Source: Spirometra erinaceieuropaei (taxonomy: Eukaryota > Platyhelminthes > Cestoda > Diphyllobothriidea > Diphyllobothriidae). From it: 64,000 bases of DNA. The notes under the pieces were generated by a model. It was given only the letters and a program-made list of their open reading frames with translations, was not told where the DNA came from and searched no databases. Shown piece by piece: positions 1 to 10,959 of the stretch. Each line of letters opens with the position of its first letter. Position 1 is the stretch's first letter. The stretch covers positions 1-64,000 of the forward strand of contig CACRXP010000302.1 in NCBI GenBank assembly GCA_902702965.1, written 5' to 3'. The position numbers and the translations under genes were made by a program.

Positions 1-1532
1 GGTCGCATAGCAACTGACATTCAGTAGGCCATATGTGTAGTTTGCACTGTCCACTGTTTACGCAGACACCTATTTTTAATTTTCACTGATGCCAGCCAAA
101 ATATGATTTTCGATCTAAGGCTATTTTTACATCTGGCGAGGGGAAATGTCATCAACTGAAATGCACTATCTTTATAGTCTCCTTTTTCGGAAAGAGCGCC
201 AACGTAAAAATTCGTTGCTTGGACAAGATTGTGGGGACACTCGTCATGGCTGTGAGCAGTTTGCCATGATAGGAGGATTGTGGTATCTCCCAGACAAACA
301 GCATATTGGATTAGTTGTGTTAAACATGGTACTGACATAAAACAGTAAAATTTTAAGTTGGCACTTGAAGTCCTTTAGCCCCTCACCACTCTATACAGCA
401 TAAAACAAGACCATATTTACAGGCGACCACGACATTTTCTGGTTTTGCGAAGCCTACGGGGCAGACAATTGTTATTCTTTATGACTAACAGCCGACTGAC
501 GTCGAAAGTTTAAAAATATGTACATCGCGGTCAACCGACATGTGGCGGATTGTAGTATTCAACGATTGGAAAACGAGTGTTCCCTGGAGAATATTTTGGC
601 TGTGTATTTCTTTTAATTCATAAGAGGTTAGTACACTGCAAAGGAACCAACCTGTCTGAACCTGAAAAATGCTATTAGTTGATTATACCCCAGAATTCAC
701 ATTATCGTAAAAAATCGCACACACACTTTATTTGTGATATGGAACCTTACCGAACACATGCCATTTCAACTACTCTGTAGATGACAACTGTACTTTAGTT
801 AGTGCTTGACAGCGCACTTAAGCTGCTGGTCGCTACAACTTGCAAGCTCGCCGCAAAAAGGGTGATGTGGCCAGGATACATATGACGAAATTCAGCTAAC
901 TACAGAAAAATGTTTTTAATCTAAATTTTGAAATTTTTCAATGATCATTAGATCATGCCTAAGAGGAAGTTAAATTGTGACGTTTTTGCGCAGTTTCTGC
1001 GCAGCTATTTGCAGATATGCCCACAGACTATCGCTGGCACAGTACTCGGAGGAAGAAGGCCAGTCGAAAAGTGGATGTACCGTTTGATAAAATTGCATTT
1101 TAGAATTTGCCCCCGAGGACATCTTCAAAACTGGCAACAGTAACATCGTAAGCTGCACTTCTAACGGTCGTTAACTAATAAGTTACCAATGCCTCGGGGC
1201 TGGAGGTGCATGCTAACACTAACTAACACGTTTAGTGGCTTATGCCTCACCATAGGACCAGACTTTTATGGGTCCTGAACTCTATAGCCTCAAACATTAA
1301 AGTTATCTGAACGGCATGGCAAATTTCTGGCGTACGATCCCTACCTGCTGTAGACCAAGACATGCGTCTGTGCCGTTCTCCTTTAAGTGGCAGCTTTTAA
1401 AGACCTCAAATATTTTAGTGGTGGCGCGTTTGAAGGCGCTAAGATATGTTTAGGCCGTAGAATGCTAGTATTGTTTAAGTCATCGTCGAATCTAGAAAAT
1501 CGGATATCAAAACCACATGGTTAACCGGTTAT
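1..1532. other. AT-rich non-coding stretch
   Basis: I see no gene, RNA or recognisable repeat here. Short open frames on both strands (for example 21-338 and 146-340) overlap each other in antisense and resemble no family I know. It is probably upstream intron or 5' flank of the channel gene. Confidence 0.5.
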
Positions 1533-1808
1533 TTAGTTTTCGATAGATCTTCGCACATATTCGTCTTCTTTGTGGACCTGCATTTCAGTAACATGGAGGA
1601 ACTCAATTTTGGCATCTTGAAAGTTTTGAGGCAAACGTCGTGGTTTAACTTGATCATTGCGGCTCCAGCAACGATCAAGTAAAGTTCTTTTATATCCTGC
1701 TATCAGAAAAACCTGTTCTGCGATTGATTCCTTACTATGCAGAAATAAGCTGTTTTCTGAACTGTCTAGAACAAGCCGAATCAAGAACTGTTCCTGTCGC
1801 ATTATCAC
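1533..1808 (-). pseudogene. possible PLE reverse transcriptase C-terminal remnant
   Basis: The minus-strand translation contains 'GYKRTLLDRCWSR', followed by a basic stretch 'KPRRLPQNFQ'. This resembles the segment after the palm of Penelope-like reverse transcriptases, where a 'NGYP..FI.RC' motif leads into a basic linker before the endonuclease. About 90 codons are open. No catalytic motif lies in this piece, and the polymerase palm is not found directly upstream, where families E and F lie instead. It could be the C-terminal end of the element whose N-terminal part is at 2600-2778. The match rests on one short motif, so chance is possible. Confidence 0.4.
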
Positions 1809-1889
1809 TGCATTTAGTCAATAGAATTAGTAAACTTTTTTACTATACTGACAACACAGGTAGAAGCTAAAAGGTCAGAATCTTTCGAA

Positions 1890-2022
1890 ACGGCCTTTTC
1901 AGGCACGGTCCAAAGTTTGATATGAATATTTGAGCTGAAATCCATCAGCTACTGCGGAATAACCGCTTAATATTCACAAACCGCCAACAGACAGTCAGTA
2001 GTCTAGAACTGTGCAATAATTT
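1890..2022 (+). repeat. repeat family F, copy 1
   Basis: This copy of about 135 bp contains 'TTTGATATGAATATTTG', 'CAGCTACTGCGGAATAACCG' and 'CACAAACCGCCAACAG'. It is directly repeated at 2234-2366 and inverted at 2431-2530. A decayed relative lies near 31065-31150. No coding sequence is seen in it. The function is unknown, but in both regions it sits beside the hammerhead-bearing family E. Confidence 0.75.
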
Positions 2023-2047
2023 ACCGTACTAACAACACAGATATTAG

Positions 2048-2134
2048 GTAAAAGTCCAGACACGCGTGTTTCGCCGATATTTTGCCGCTGCCTGACACAG
2101 CTGCGAGGGGTTCGGCTCATCAGTGGTCTCGAGC
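2048..2134 (-). ncRNA. type I hammerhead ribozyme (family E, copy 1)
   Basis: The minus strand carries a complete hammerhead layout. Core CUGAUGA is at 2123-2117 and GAAA at 2072-2069. Stem II closes with GCCGA (2116-2112) against UCGGC (2077-2073) and has an internal GCUG/CAGC hairpin. Stem III is ACAC/GUGU (2069-2060). The next base makes a GUC cleavage triplet, so self-cleavage is predicted between 2059 and 2058. Stem I pairs CCA (2126-2124) with UGG (2058-2056), then after an A-A mismatch GAG with CUU. Hammerheads are known in PLE terminal repeats and schistosome repeats. Activity is inferred, not shown. Confidence 0.8.
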
Positions 2135-2233
2135 CTTCTCCGTGTGTTTTCTGGTATATGAAATTCATTTTCACTCTGCCTCGCTTAGTATCCAAGGACA
2201 TTAATGCGCGATCTTGAAGTAAATCCCTCGGAA

Positions 2234-2366
2234 CAGACCTTTTCAGGCAGCGTCCGAAATTTGATATAAATATTTGGGCTGAAATTTATCAGCTACTGCG
2301 AAATAACCGCGTAATATTCACAGACCGCCAACAGGCAGGTATTAGTATAGAACTATGCAATTATTT
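2234..2366 (+). repeat. repeat family F, copy 2
   Basis: Direct copy of 1890-2022, about 344 bp downstream, with family E between them. It keeps the 'CAGCTACTGCGAAATAACCG' core and the 'GACCGCCAACAGGCAG' tail. Confidence 0.75.
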
Positions 2367-2430
2367 AGCTTCTACGTGGTTGTCACTAAGGGAAATAGTT
2401 ACATAATTGTATACAGCTGGCTGCCTTTTG

Positions 2431-2530
2431 TCGGTTTGTGAATATTACGCGGTTATTCTGCAGTAGCTGATGGGTTTCAGCCCAAATATTCATATCAAAT
2501 TTTGAACCGTGTCTGAAAAAGCCTGTTCAG
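2431..2530 (-). repeat. repeat family F, copy 3 (inverted)
   Basis: The reverse complement matches the other two F copies ('CGGTTATTCTGCAGTAGCTG' on the + strand). Together with copy 2 it forms an inverted pair separated by about 65 bp. Confidence 0.75.
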
Positions 2531-2599
2531 AAAGGATTAATTCCAAGGTCGAGCATTTATTACTTGAAAATTAAACAATGTGACAGCGTTTGCGGCCAG

Positions 2600-2778
2600 A
2601 ACATTCGTATGGGGGGCAAGTTTCGCAAATTCAAATCGTACGAATTATTAGCAGTGTAACTGATCAAACCAGATTCTGATTCCTTAAGGGTCGCGGAATC
2701 CGTTGGACGTAATCTCAGGTAGAAATCACCAAATATTCGATCATTTACTCTCGTCAATAATCCGAATGCGATATTCAA
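2600..2778 (-). pseudogene. degraded PLE reverse transcriptase fragment
   Basis: The minus-strand translation contains 'FYLRLRPTDSAT' and then 'LISYTANNSYDLNLRNLPPI'. In Penelope-like reverse transcriptases the motif 'LRPTDS..PR.YGLPK.HKP..PLRPIVSY..SPTYDL..YLA' spans this region, so both halves are recognisable and about 15 codons in the middle are missing. The piece is short and has no active-site residues. No host function is suggested. A chance match is possible but less likely because two motifs occur in the right order. Confidence 0.5.
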
Positions 2779-4539
2779 CTACATGGTTAGATCTAACAGG
2801 ACAGGCAATCATTGCTTTTTAACTACCTGTCAGCATATGTGTGTTCCCAAAACTGCCTGGATGTTTTCCTTTTACAAATTATAGCAAGTCTTACAGAGTC
2901 GTCACCCATGTAACGCAGAAGTTGTGTGCAAGAATATCCGCGAGCTTTTTTTTCTAAAAACATTTAAGAGGGGCATGTAGCCTAGCTATAGATGTTCGTC
3001 CTTTTAATAGTATTTTCGTCAATTCGACTTGACAGGTACGCCAATCCTTATGTACTGATAGTCTGTAGGTTAGAACCACAGTTCAATATATCGCAAATGT
3101 TTAACCCACCGGAATAAAGTTATCACTACGTGTTCGCAAATATCAGTCGTTTTCCCGACTGAACATTTAACACACTGGAAAGTGATATTGTAAGCACGAC
3201 AGTTTTCTAACAAACAGTCCTTTCAACCTATGATATAATAAAGGTTTATACATCGGATGCGCAAACGGCTACTGTTTAGAGACAGTAAAGGTACTTGTCG
3301 AAATTATTAATGCCTGGGTTTTCTTATCGTGGTAGTAACGATCGCGCAGAGGTGACCGTGAGCTGTTAATGGTGCGTGTAACGAAGTTCACTTTTTCAGA
3401 TGAAGAATCAGGACAATTAGTTATCTGAATAGTACATGTTAGTTAAAAATCAATTCAATCGGTAACTTTAACTCTGCATTCTCACTCCCGTATGTGTCAC
3501 AAGCAGCTGCTTTGTCTAGCCACCCTTGAAAACGTGTCCTCCCATTGCGATTGTTTTTGGATTGAGCTGTTAAAACAGTGATACTAATTGGTAAGTCCCT
3601 GAAATGCCCCACCAGCATTTAAATTTAGCTGAAACTGTTAGCCACTAAGTACCTATCAATCATTATTAATTTTTTATTAGCAGAAAACCTATAATTTTTG
3701 GATTCGCAATTTTTTTAAGTAGACGCTCCCATCTTTTCTTTACTTTTTGGGACTCATAGGTCATCGAACACCTTCTCCTAAGGAAACTTTAGTAGATATT
3801 ATTTTCAATTTTTCATTTGTCCGGCAAGTCTGATTAATTGTCCAGAAACTCAAGACTGCCTTGGGCGGTACACAGCATGCACACAAATTTGTGTTCTCCA
3901 AACGGAAGGTTTTATGCCTCTAAATGAAATTGAATGTTTGTTTACGTTTGGCTGTATAATACAAATGCTAAAAACAGCTCTCGCACAATTATAGACCCCT
4001 TTTCAGGATATAATTGCATGTTAGCATTATTTTTATGTTCTAAAAACATTTGCATTAAAATGTTTCCCAGAAAAAACGGTTTCCTAATGCATACAAACGA
4101 CAGGGTGGGACCAGCGCTTGAGTGAACACGCGGTTCTGCCCTGTAAAAGAAAATAATTTAAGGTGGAGCCTCTCCAACATTGCAGAATGAGTCGGAAACA
4201 ATTTAAGGGTGTGTCTTTCTGCTTACGCCTAGAGGAACTTTTGTTTTTACGGTTTGTTAGCAGGTAAGGTAGTGGACGCAACGCGTATTTTTTTCTGTCA
4301 GTGAGTTATCACCAGTGAATAGTAGGTCTTGCAGTGGGTTATTTTTCGGTAACGACAGCTGAAATGTACCTTTATCCGCGATGACTGTCAGTGATGATAA
4401 CCACGTAGACATATTAAAAGTCAAGCTCGGCAAACGTACGCTTTTGAGTATTCATCATCAGGTCTGTACAGAACTATAAGCGAGGGCAAATAGCAAAAGT
4501 AAATATCCAATGAAAGTAAGTGTGGGGAAAAGCGTTGAG
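2779..4539. other. AT-rich stretch without recognised features
   Basis: No open frame resembles a protein family, and no structured RNA or dispersed repeat was recognised. Confidence 0.5.
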
Positions 4540-5001
4540 GGGCGTTCATAAAGAGTTTAAATGTGCCCAACAAACTGCACGGCAATATTCTGTTTCAAAT
4601 CGACCTAAGCCCCTCTGCCAGTCAGTTAGCAATTGCAAAATACTGGGAATAACCCATGTCCAATATCGATCGCATCGAAAGGTCTGGTTAATGGAACTTT
4701 CACAAACCGTATATTCTTTCGCCTATTGCGCCTGTGAGTTGAAGCGCTTTGAAGTTTTGTTCATCACAAAAACCTTGTTCTTTCAATTTCCGAAGAAATC
4801 TCGTAATTTGGGCATTTACACAATGTGTTTGGTCCTTATTTTCCCTCTCTATTTCTTTTATTTCCTTTTCGGAACACAAACACTTCCGTTCATTACAACA
4901 AGACCGGAAAATTTGCTTGGTTTTTTGATGCGCGTCTCCTTGTTTTTACGTAATTCACTGACTTCCTCGAGATGTTCTTTCGTGATGAGCTTGACTCTGA
5001 G
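4540..5001 (-). pseudogene. PLE reverse transcriptase N-terminal remnant
   Basis: Read on the minus strand in two frames, the translation runs through 'LRKNKETRIKKPSKFSGLVV' and, further on, 'FLRKLKEQGFCDEQNFKAL', 'ERIYGL*KFH*PDLSMRSIL' and 'LAEGLRS'. These line up with the PLE pattern of a basic 'ADKG..VVM' block, 'L..LK..GFI....Y..L.PTG..PPR.YGLPK.HKP..PLRPI', then 'LA..L'. Stops and at least one frameshift break the frame, so it is a pseudogene. The 161-codon open frame on the opposite strand (4520-5005) is its antisense shadow. The palm active site and the endonuclease are absent. Confidence 0.7.
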
Positions 5002-5005
5002 GTGA

Positions 5006-7560
5006 TTTTGCCCTAGGGTGTTCGTATCGACTATTCAAGAGGGTTGATTTGAATTACCCCGTTTCCTCCGGCGTCGTAGATACTAGGTCATACGTCAAAT
5101 TTATTAAGTTTCCAAAATAAAATTCTGTTTGATCTTTGATTGTGAACAAATACTTAAGGCATCAGTGGGTTTCCTGTATGAAGTATTCTTTGGTTAACCT
5201 CTTTTCAAATGACAACCGACGTCCTCCGTCTACATGATAATTGATGTTGGAGAAGACACTCAAGCATGTTTCTTGGCAAGGCGCTCAAAAGGACGTCTTT
5301 TCCTCTAGTTATGACGTCACAACTTTAAGCCATGTTATAATGACGTATGTCAAACTGCCGAATCACCAAATATTCACCAGTTAATTGTTGCTTGTGCTGA
5401 AAATCCGCCTCCAGCGAGACATCGTACCAAGAGTTCAAACTATCCGTTGTTCGTTAATTGTAACCATCAGCATACCTACATATTAAAATAAGGGGCTGAA
5501 ATGCGGTTTTTTGCTGAATTCCAGGACAAAAAATTAGGTGTAACAAGTGAATGTTGATGTTAATTTAATTTATTTTAAATTTATGACCCCCGGTATCTTG
5601 AAAACGTGTATTACCATACATGCTGAACGTCAAGTTGTATCCGCATCCAGAAAGGTATCTCAGCTTGCGCCGGAATACGAAAGAGATATATGCAGCGGTT
5701 TTGAAAATTTGCAACTATGGGTTATGTGGAGATCATGAAGTATCCATTTAAGTAGCATCGTGTCTGACCGTTTAATATGACTGCTTACGAACGGCGCAAC
5801 AACGTCTATATTTTGTATAATATTATGTGGGGAAACTAAGGTACTTTCTCTATGGCTTAGAGGAATAAAGGATTTTTCTTACCTGGCATGTGCACAGCAC
5901 AAAGACCCAGAATCCTTAACGCTAATGTGACGGCACGTCAGGTTCAAATTTATTCTGGAGTTTATACATTTCTTCGAAACTGATACATAGCCTTTCTAAT
6001 AGCGTAGTGTGTAGCGATGTGGCTTTCTAACACATATGTAGAGGAAAGTTAATTTTCAAGCATTCATTAAGTAAAATACGTTTGAATTCATATGAAAATT
6101 GAAGCTAGATGTCAGCAGTATATGCTTATTAGGTATTCCGTCTTCCCGTCTGCGTTGTATAAGGTTTGCCGAGAAATGTGCATCCAATAGTCGGCACTCT
6201 GCTGTGCTGAAATTTCTTGAAAATCAGCCGCACGATGACTAGCTAGTCTTTCAACTCGAAAGCGTATTCCAAAAACTTTTATTTCTACAGCATGAGATAA
6301 ATCAATGAATGTGAATGGATGCACACTTTCTTCACTGCCTATATTTTCAGTCACTATGTGATTGCCGTCAGGGTTCTGGATTGAGTTCGGAGGCCCAAAG
6401 GAACCTGCACATCATGTAGCCTGATTAGCTTTCTCGCCGACAATCAGGTTCTTAATGATCGTCAGTTTGCCATCGATATTGGTGGTTTGTGCGAACATTA
6501 CTCATTCCTAAAGCCTAACCTTCCTGGTGTCGTGAGCACTTCTCACGCACAAGCCCCGGTAGTGTCGAATAAATCCACTCTGGCCAATTCTAACCACGAA
6601 TACGTCCGCAGGCGGTCGTTTCATTTATTACCGATCTGAGGACTCCAGAGGATCATAGTTTGTGCAGATCGCAACTGATGCCCTTGTCAGTTTTCATGAG
6701 GATTTTGACCTTAATAAGGCCAAAGTTGTAATCTTATCTGGCCGACTGAGCTGCGATCTAAGTATCTACGCAAATTCCGAGCCAGAAAAAACTCCCTTCC
6801 GTCATTAGACACCACACTTTTCTCTTCTACACAAGCAGGAATTTAATAATTTAGGAGGATGTTAAATACTGGGTTGCGAATCCTGAAACGCTCTTTGCAG
6901 GTCTTTGAGTTTGCCTATCCGTCTCAACGGCTTTGACTGTATACTTTGTCGTTAAAATTAATGGATGTTCAAACCTTTGGAGCAGAGACTGCGAGTAAAG
7001 CCTTTTTCTAATTTAGTCGTTATAGTTTTTTTGAATCTGGTAGTCGTTTTGACTGAGCTGCTCCAGTCTATTTACACAAGTATGGAAAGGTTTTGTCGCT
7101 CCTCTTGCTATACATTCATTTCTACAGATGGAACAGACAACGGCATGGGCGCACTGTTTTGTATTTCTGAATTTTGGGTATGTTTTGGAGATCTTATCGC
7201 TGTAGGTTTGATTAAGTATTGCAGTTTTATGACAACATACTGTTGTTAAAGTTAGGAAGAGGCGTTGGTTTAATTCAGGACTTTAAGGGAACAATATACT
7301 AACGCTCCATTCGTAACTATATCTAAGAACTCCGGTTTTCATGTATGAATCCAGCTGAGGTAAAAGTCAAGAGTTTTGCCGGCTGAGATAAAAATTACTT
7401 TTAATGGTATATAACAGTACGATTGTCTGTTGAACCGACGCCGAAATTTTGCCCTGCCTATTTTCCTACATTTCCTAAAGAATTGTTAGATTTCAAACTA
7501 CATATGCATATGTGTATACGAAAAAGCGACGACGCAGATGAGCGTAGAATGTTATAGCTC
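5006..7560. other. stretch without recognised genes
   Basis: The only long open frame of note is about 85 codons on the + strand around 6381-6636. It has no ATG near its start and no recognisable motif. Nothing else is identified. Confidence 0.45.
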
Positions 7561-7569
7561 TCTCCCTCT

Positions 7570-8030
7570 CTCAGCTTTATTCACACTTCACTCGCCGGTA
7601 AACCATCTGGGACCGACAGTTCGAAGGTCGTGTCCGTCGATGTCTACCGTGTGCCCCGCACGATGCTGAAACAGGCACGGCGACTTGCGAGTGAAGTATT
7701 ATATAATGAGGTTGGACTTGCGTTACATCTACCGCACTCGCACTTCCTCACTTGGAACCGGTGTCAAGAAGACCGGAGGTGAGGCAGGCCGTGGGTAGAT
7801 AGCGCGGCCGGACCCGCGACTAGGCGGGTCCATAACAAGCACCCGACCAGAATTTTCTACCGACAACAACAGCACTACAACTGATTAGAAAGACGACGAG
7901 GATGACTAGGCAATCATGAGCACGAACTGCGTAGCCGGCGGGAATGCAAGAGCATCTATCCGCAGGAACTGCGAGGCATATCAGATGCTTGCACTCCTCG
8001 AGGTCCATTCAGCTGGGATTACAAACACAC
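7570..8030 (+). repeat. repeat family D, copy 1
   Basis: This GC-richer tract shares 'GTGTGCCCC', 'GACTTGCG', 'ATCTACCGCACTC' and 'CCGGTGTCAAGA' in the same order with 41760-42250. It also shares 'GACTTGCGNTNCATCTACCG' with 49830-50057. The minus-strand open frame inside it is not recognised. It is a dispersed repeat of unknown class. Confidence 0.6.
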
Positions 8031-8559
8031 AAACATGGCACTCACCCAAAAAAACTAACCCAGAACGACGTTTATCAGATTAGTTCTTAACATTACGTCC
8101 GTCTAAAGCGTACTAGTGCACTATCGCAAAGCATTATCTGTCGATGCGTGTTGAGTTTTTATCCACACAGCAGTTAAAAAGCAATTTTAATCGATTAGCG
8201 TAACTGAGTGTTTGTCAGAGTAGAATAAAATTAAAACGTTTTAAATTGGTCTTCACTTTGTAACTCAGGAGATGTCCTCAAGTCAAGTGTTATTCTCAAA
8301 AGACGCAAGGGGGGAGGAAACTGCATCCCGAGCTTTTTATTTTCCTTCGTCGCAGTTTTTTCAGTGAATACATCTGCGCATTTAAAAGCGCACAGGCCGA
8401 AACAATAGCAGGCTGAAATGCGCAATTCAATTTCTCGAGATAAAACCAACTTTGGCCTTTATTTTAGTTGGACACCCCATAAACAACCTAGTAATTCGCT
8501 GATAAGACATAGATGGGAAATGCAAGCATCTATTTTGCAGTGGAACCTGATCTGTTATT

Positions 8560-8740
8560 CGAAAGCGTGTACGTCTACGTGAGATCGAGCCCTTCCGAAG
8601 TGAGGGCCATTGGAATGCTTATTTCCGGTTTGTTAAACAGCATCAACCATTAATATCTTACCGCAAATTTTGGCCATCTAGGTTTTGAACTCGCCACGTT
8701 TTGCTTATTTGTTATAACGCTTTCCGTCGAGCTACGGTCG
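8560..8740 (-). repeat. tRNA-derived SINE candidate
   Basis: On the minus strand a pol III A-box-like 'TAGCTCGACGG' (8734-8724) is followed by a B box 'GTTCAAAAC' (8690-8682), which fits GWTCRANNC at tRNA-like spacing. The sequence between them does not fold as a complete tRNA, and a non-tRNA body follows. This is the usual build of a SINE head. The 3' boundary is not defined. Confidence 0.45.
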
Positions 8741-8997
8741 CACATTGACTATTGATTCCGAACCGGTATATAAATTATCGTATGAAGAGCATTTGCCGAG
8801 CACCAATGCTAAACTCGACGAGCGGATCAAGCAACCCATTCAGTTTGCACTTTTCCAATGATGAGCTATTGCCTATGACTTTAGTGCTCACACAGCCACC
8901 GATGGGACGCACATTGTAGTCTCGTTTAATTTGGGGTCAGTACTCTTTAATGTTTGGTACTTGGGTAAAATTAATTGCAAATTTGTTTACTGACTTA

Positions 8998-10958
8998 CCG
9001 TGAGTGACCAATCCTATGAAATGTTGATACACATTTTGAAATGCGTTTCGGATTAGGGAAGGATTGCTTAAACGCGTTTCAAATATTCATTGTATTACGC
9101 CATAATCCTATAATATTTCGGACTTGGTAGGATGTTGGCTTTTGAATGCACTGTTTTTAAATCTCCTGTAAAAACCGTAATCGGTAAAAATGACCACTTA
9201 TGTAGCATGCATTTTTCACACTGATTTTCGATGGTCTCGCAAATTTAAGTATACTTTACCGAAAGTACGAACAAAAAGATCCTTTCTTTCAGTCTTGTGA
9301 TAGTGAATCACATAATCTTTATAATTTATACTCGAAGAAGGCGTATTACTAGGTTTTAAAACAGTTTTCTAATCCCTGGGAAATTTGAAACCTAATCAGC
9401 CTTTGCATTAGTGCCTACTGAATCCAGTCTACAAGGTGCACTCGTTCCGCGTTAAGAAAATCACACATTAATCTATGACTTCAAAAAAACACCATATAGA
9501 GTCCATAAAATTTTGCAATCGATGCCGCCCATTTTGTACATTTCACGAGAGGCACAATGCTGAATGAATGGACGCTGCACGGTCTTAAAATCTCATAATT
9601 AAAAACTTTTTTAAAAATCTAATTACACACTTTCTTCGAGTACAAAATATAAAGATAACACGATTCTCTATCAATCGGCTGCAAGAACGCATATTTCTGT
9701 TTGTGCTTTATATAAAATATATTTGGATTTGCGAGATCATAGAAAATCAATTTAAAAAATGCACACTACATACAGCGAATGACCTATCTAATGAAATGTT
9801 GGCTAGAATTCTGAAATGCGTTTTCAATTAGGAAGGATTACTTGGTCGCGGTTGTGATACTGATTAAAGGCATACTCTTATAACAATTTGGACTCGGCAG
9901 GATGTCGGCTTTAAAATGCACGTCTTTTCAATCTCCTGCAGAAAGCGTGCTCGGTAAAAATGACTACTTAATTAACATGCATTTTTCCCATTGATTTGCG
10001 ATGGTCTTGGAAATTCAAATATATATTATAGAAACCACAAACAAAAATATGCTTTCTTTTAGTCAATCAATAGAGAATCACGTCTTCTTTATATTGTATA
10101 AGAAAGGATGATAATTAGGTTTTAAAACAGTTTCTAATTATGAGACTTTTTAAGACCGCAATATGTCCATTCGCATAGCATCGTACCTGGCCGTTTACCA
10201 CTGCTCCTCATGAAATGTAAACATGGTCCGCATGCATTGCAAAATTTTATGGACCCTGCATAATATCTCTTTAATGACATTGAAAAATATGTGATTCTGT
10301 TTATGCGGAACGCATGCACCCTGTAGAGTGAAATCACTAAGCGCTAATGCTACGGATGATCAGGCTCCACATTTTTCGGCAATTAGAAAACTTTTTTAAA
10401 ACCTAATTATACTCCTTTTTAAGTCTAAAATATAAAGAAGACGTAGTTCTCTATTGATTGACTAAAAGAAAGCACATTTTTGTTTGTGGTTTCTTTAAAA
10501 TATATTTGAATTTCCGAGACCATGGAAAATCAATTGGAAAATTGTAGGCTACTTATGTAGTCATTTTTTACCAAGCACGCTTTCTACAGGAGATTGAAAA
10601 GAAGTGCATTTAAAAGCCGACATCCTGCTAAGTCCAAAATGTTATAAGAGAATGCCTTGAGATAATCAATATTACAACCGCGACCAAGTAATCCTTCCTA
10701 ATCGAAAACGCATTTCAGAATTTCAGCCAACATTTCCTGAGATAGGTCACGCAGTGTAAGTAGCCATTTCTAACCGATTAAGGTTTTTACAGGAGATTGA
10801 AAAGCAGTGCATTCAAACCTATCATCGTACCAAGTCCGAAATAGTATGGGATTATGTCGTAAGATAATAATTATTACAACCGCGCTAAATGAATCCTTCC
10901 TAATCCAAAAAGCAGTTCAAAAGTTAGAGCAATGTTTCATGAGATCGGTCGCGCACTG
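8998..10958. mobile_element. family A long-armed inverted-repeat element, outer copy, interrupted
   Basis: The left end 'CCGTGAGTGACC' and right end 'GGTCGCGCACTG' are terminal inverted repeats, each flanked by TA (8996-8997 and 10959-10960). The left arm continues through 'GAAATGCGTTTCGGATTAGG' and is mirrored at the right. A second family A element (9773-10756) has inserted into the right arm near a TA inside 'CTACTTAAGTAG'-type sequence. No transposase is encoded. The TA duplication suggests mobilisation by a Tc1/mariner-type enzyme, which is an inference. Confidence 0.8.
9773..10756. mobile_element. family A long-armed inverted-repeat element, inner copy
   Basis: This is a complete 984-bp copy with TA at both edges (9771-9772 and 10757-10758). 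The arms at about 9773-10141 and 10381-10756 are near-perfect reverse complements (about 370 bp each). A 240-bp central segment is not repeated. The arms share 'GAATTCTGAAATGCGTTTTC', 'TCGGTAAAAATGACTACTTA' and 'AATAGAGAATCACGTCTTC'-type blocks with the other copies. It encodes no protein. Long arms round a small centre make it a foldback-like MITE. Confidence 0.85.
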
Positions 10959-10959
10959 T

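Noticed and set aside
4520..5005. 161-codon + strand open frame
   Set aside because: Antisense of a decayed reverse transcriptase; no family resemblance of its own.
6381..6636. Open frame of about 85 codons without ATG, protein-like in composition
   Set aside because: No recognised motif and no convincing splice sites; within chance length for this composition.
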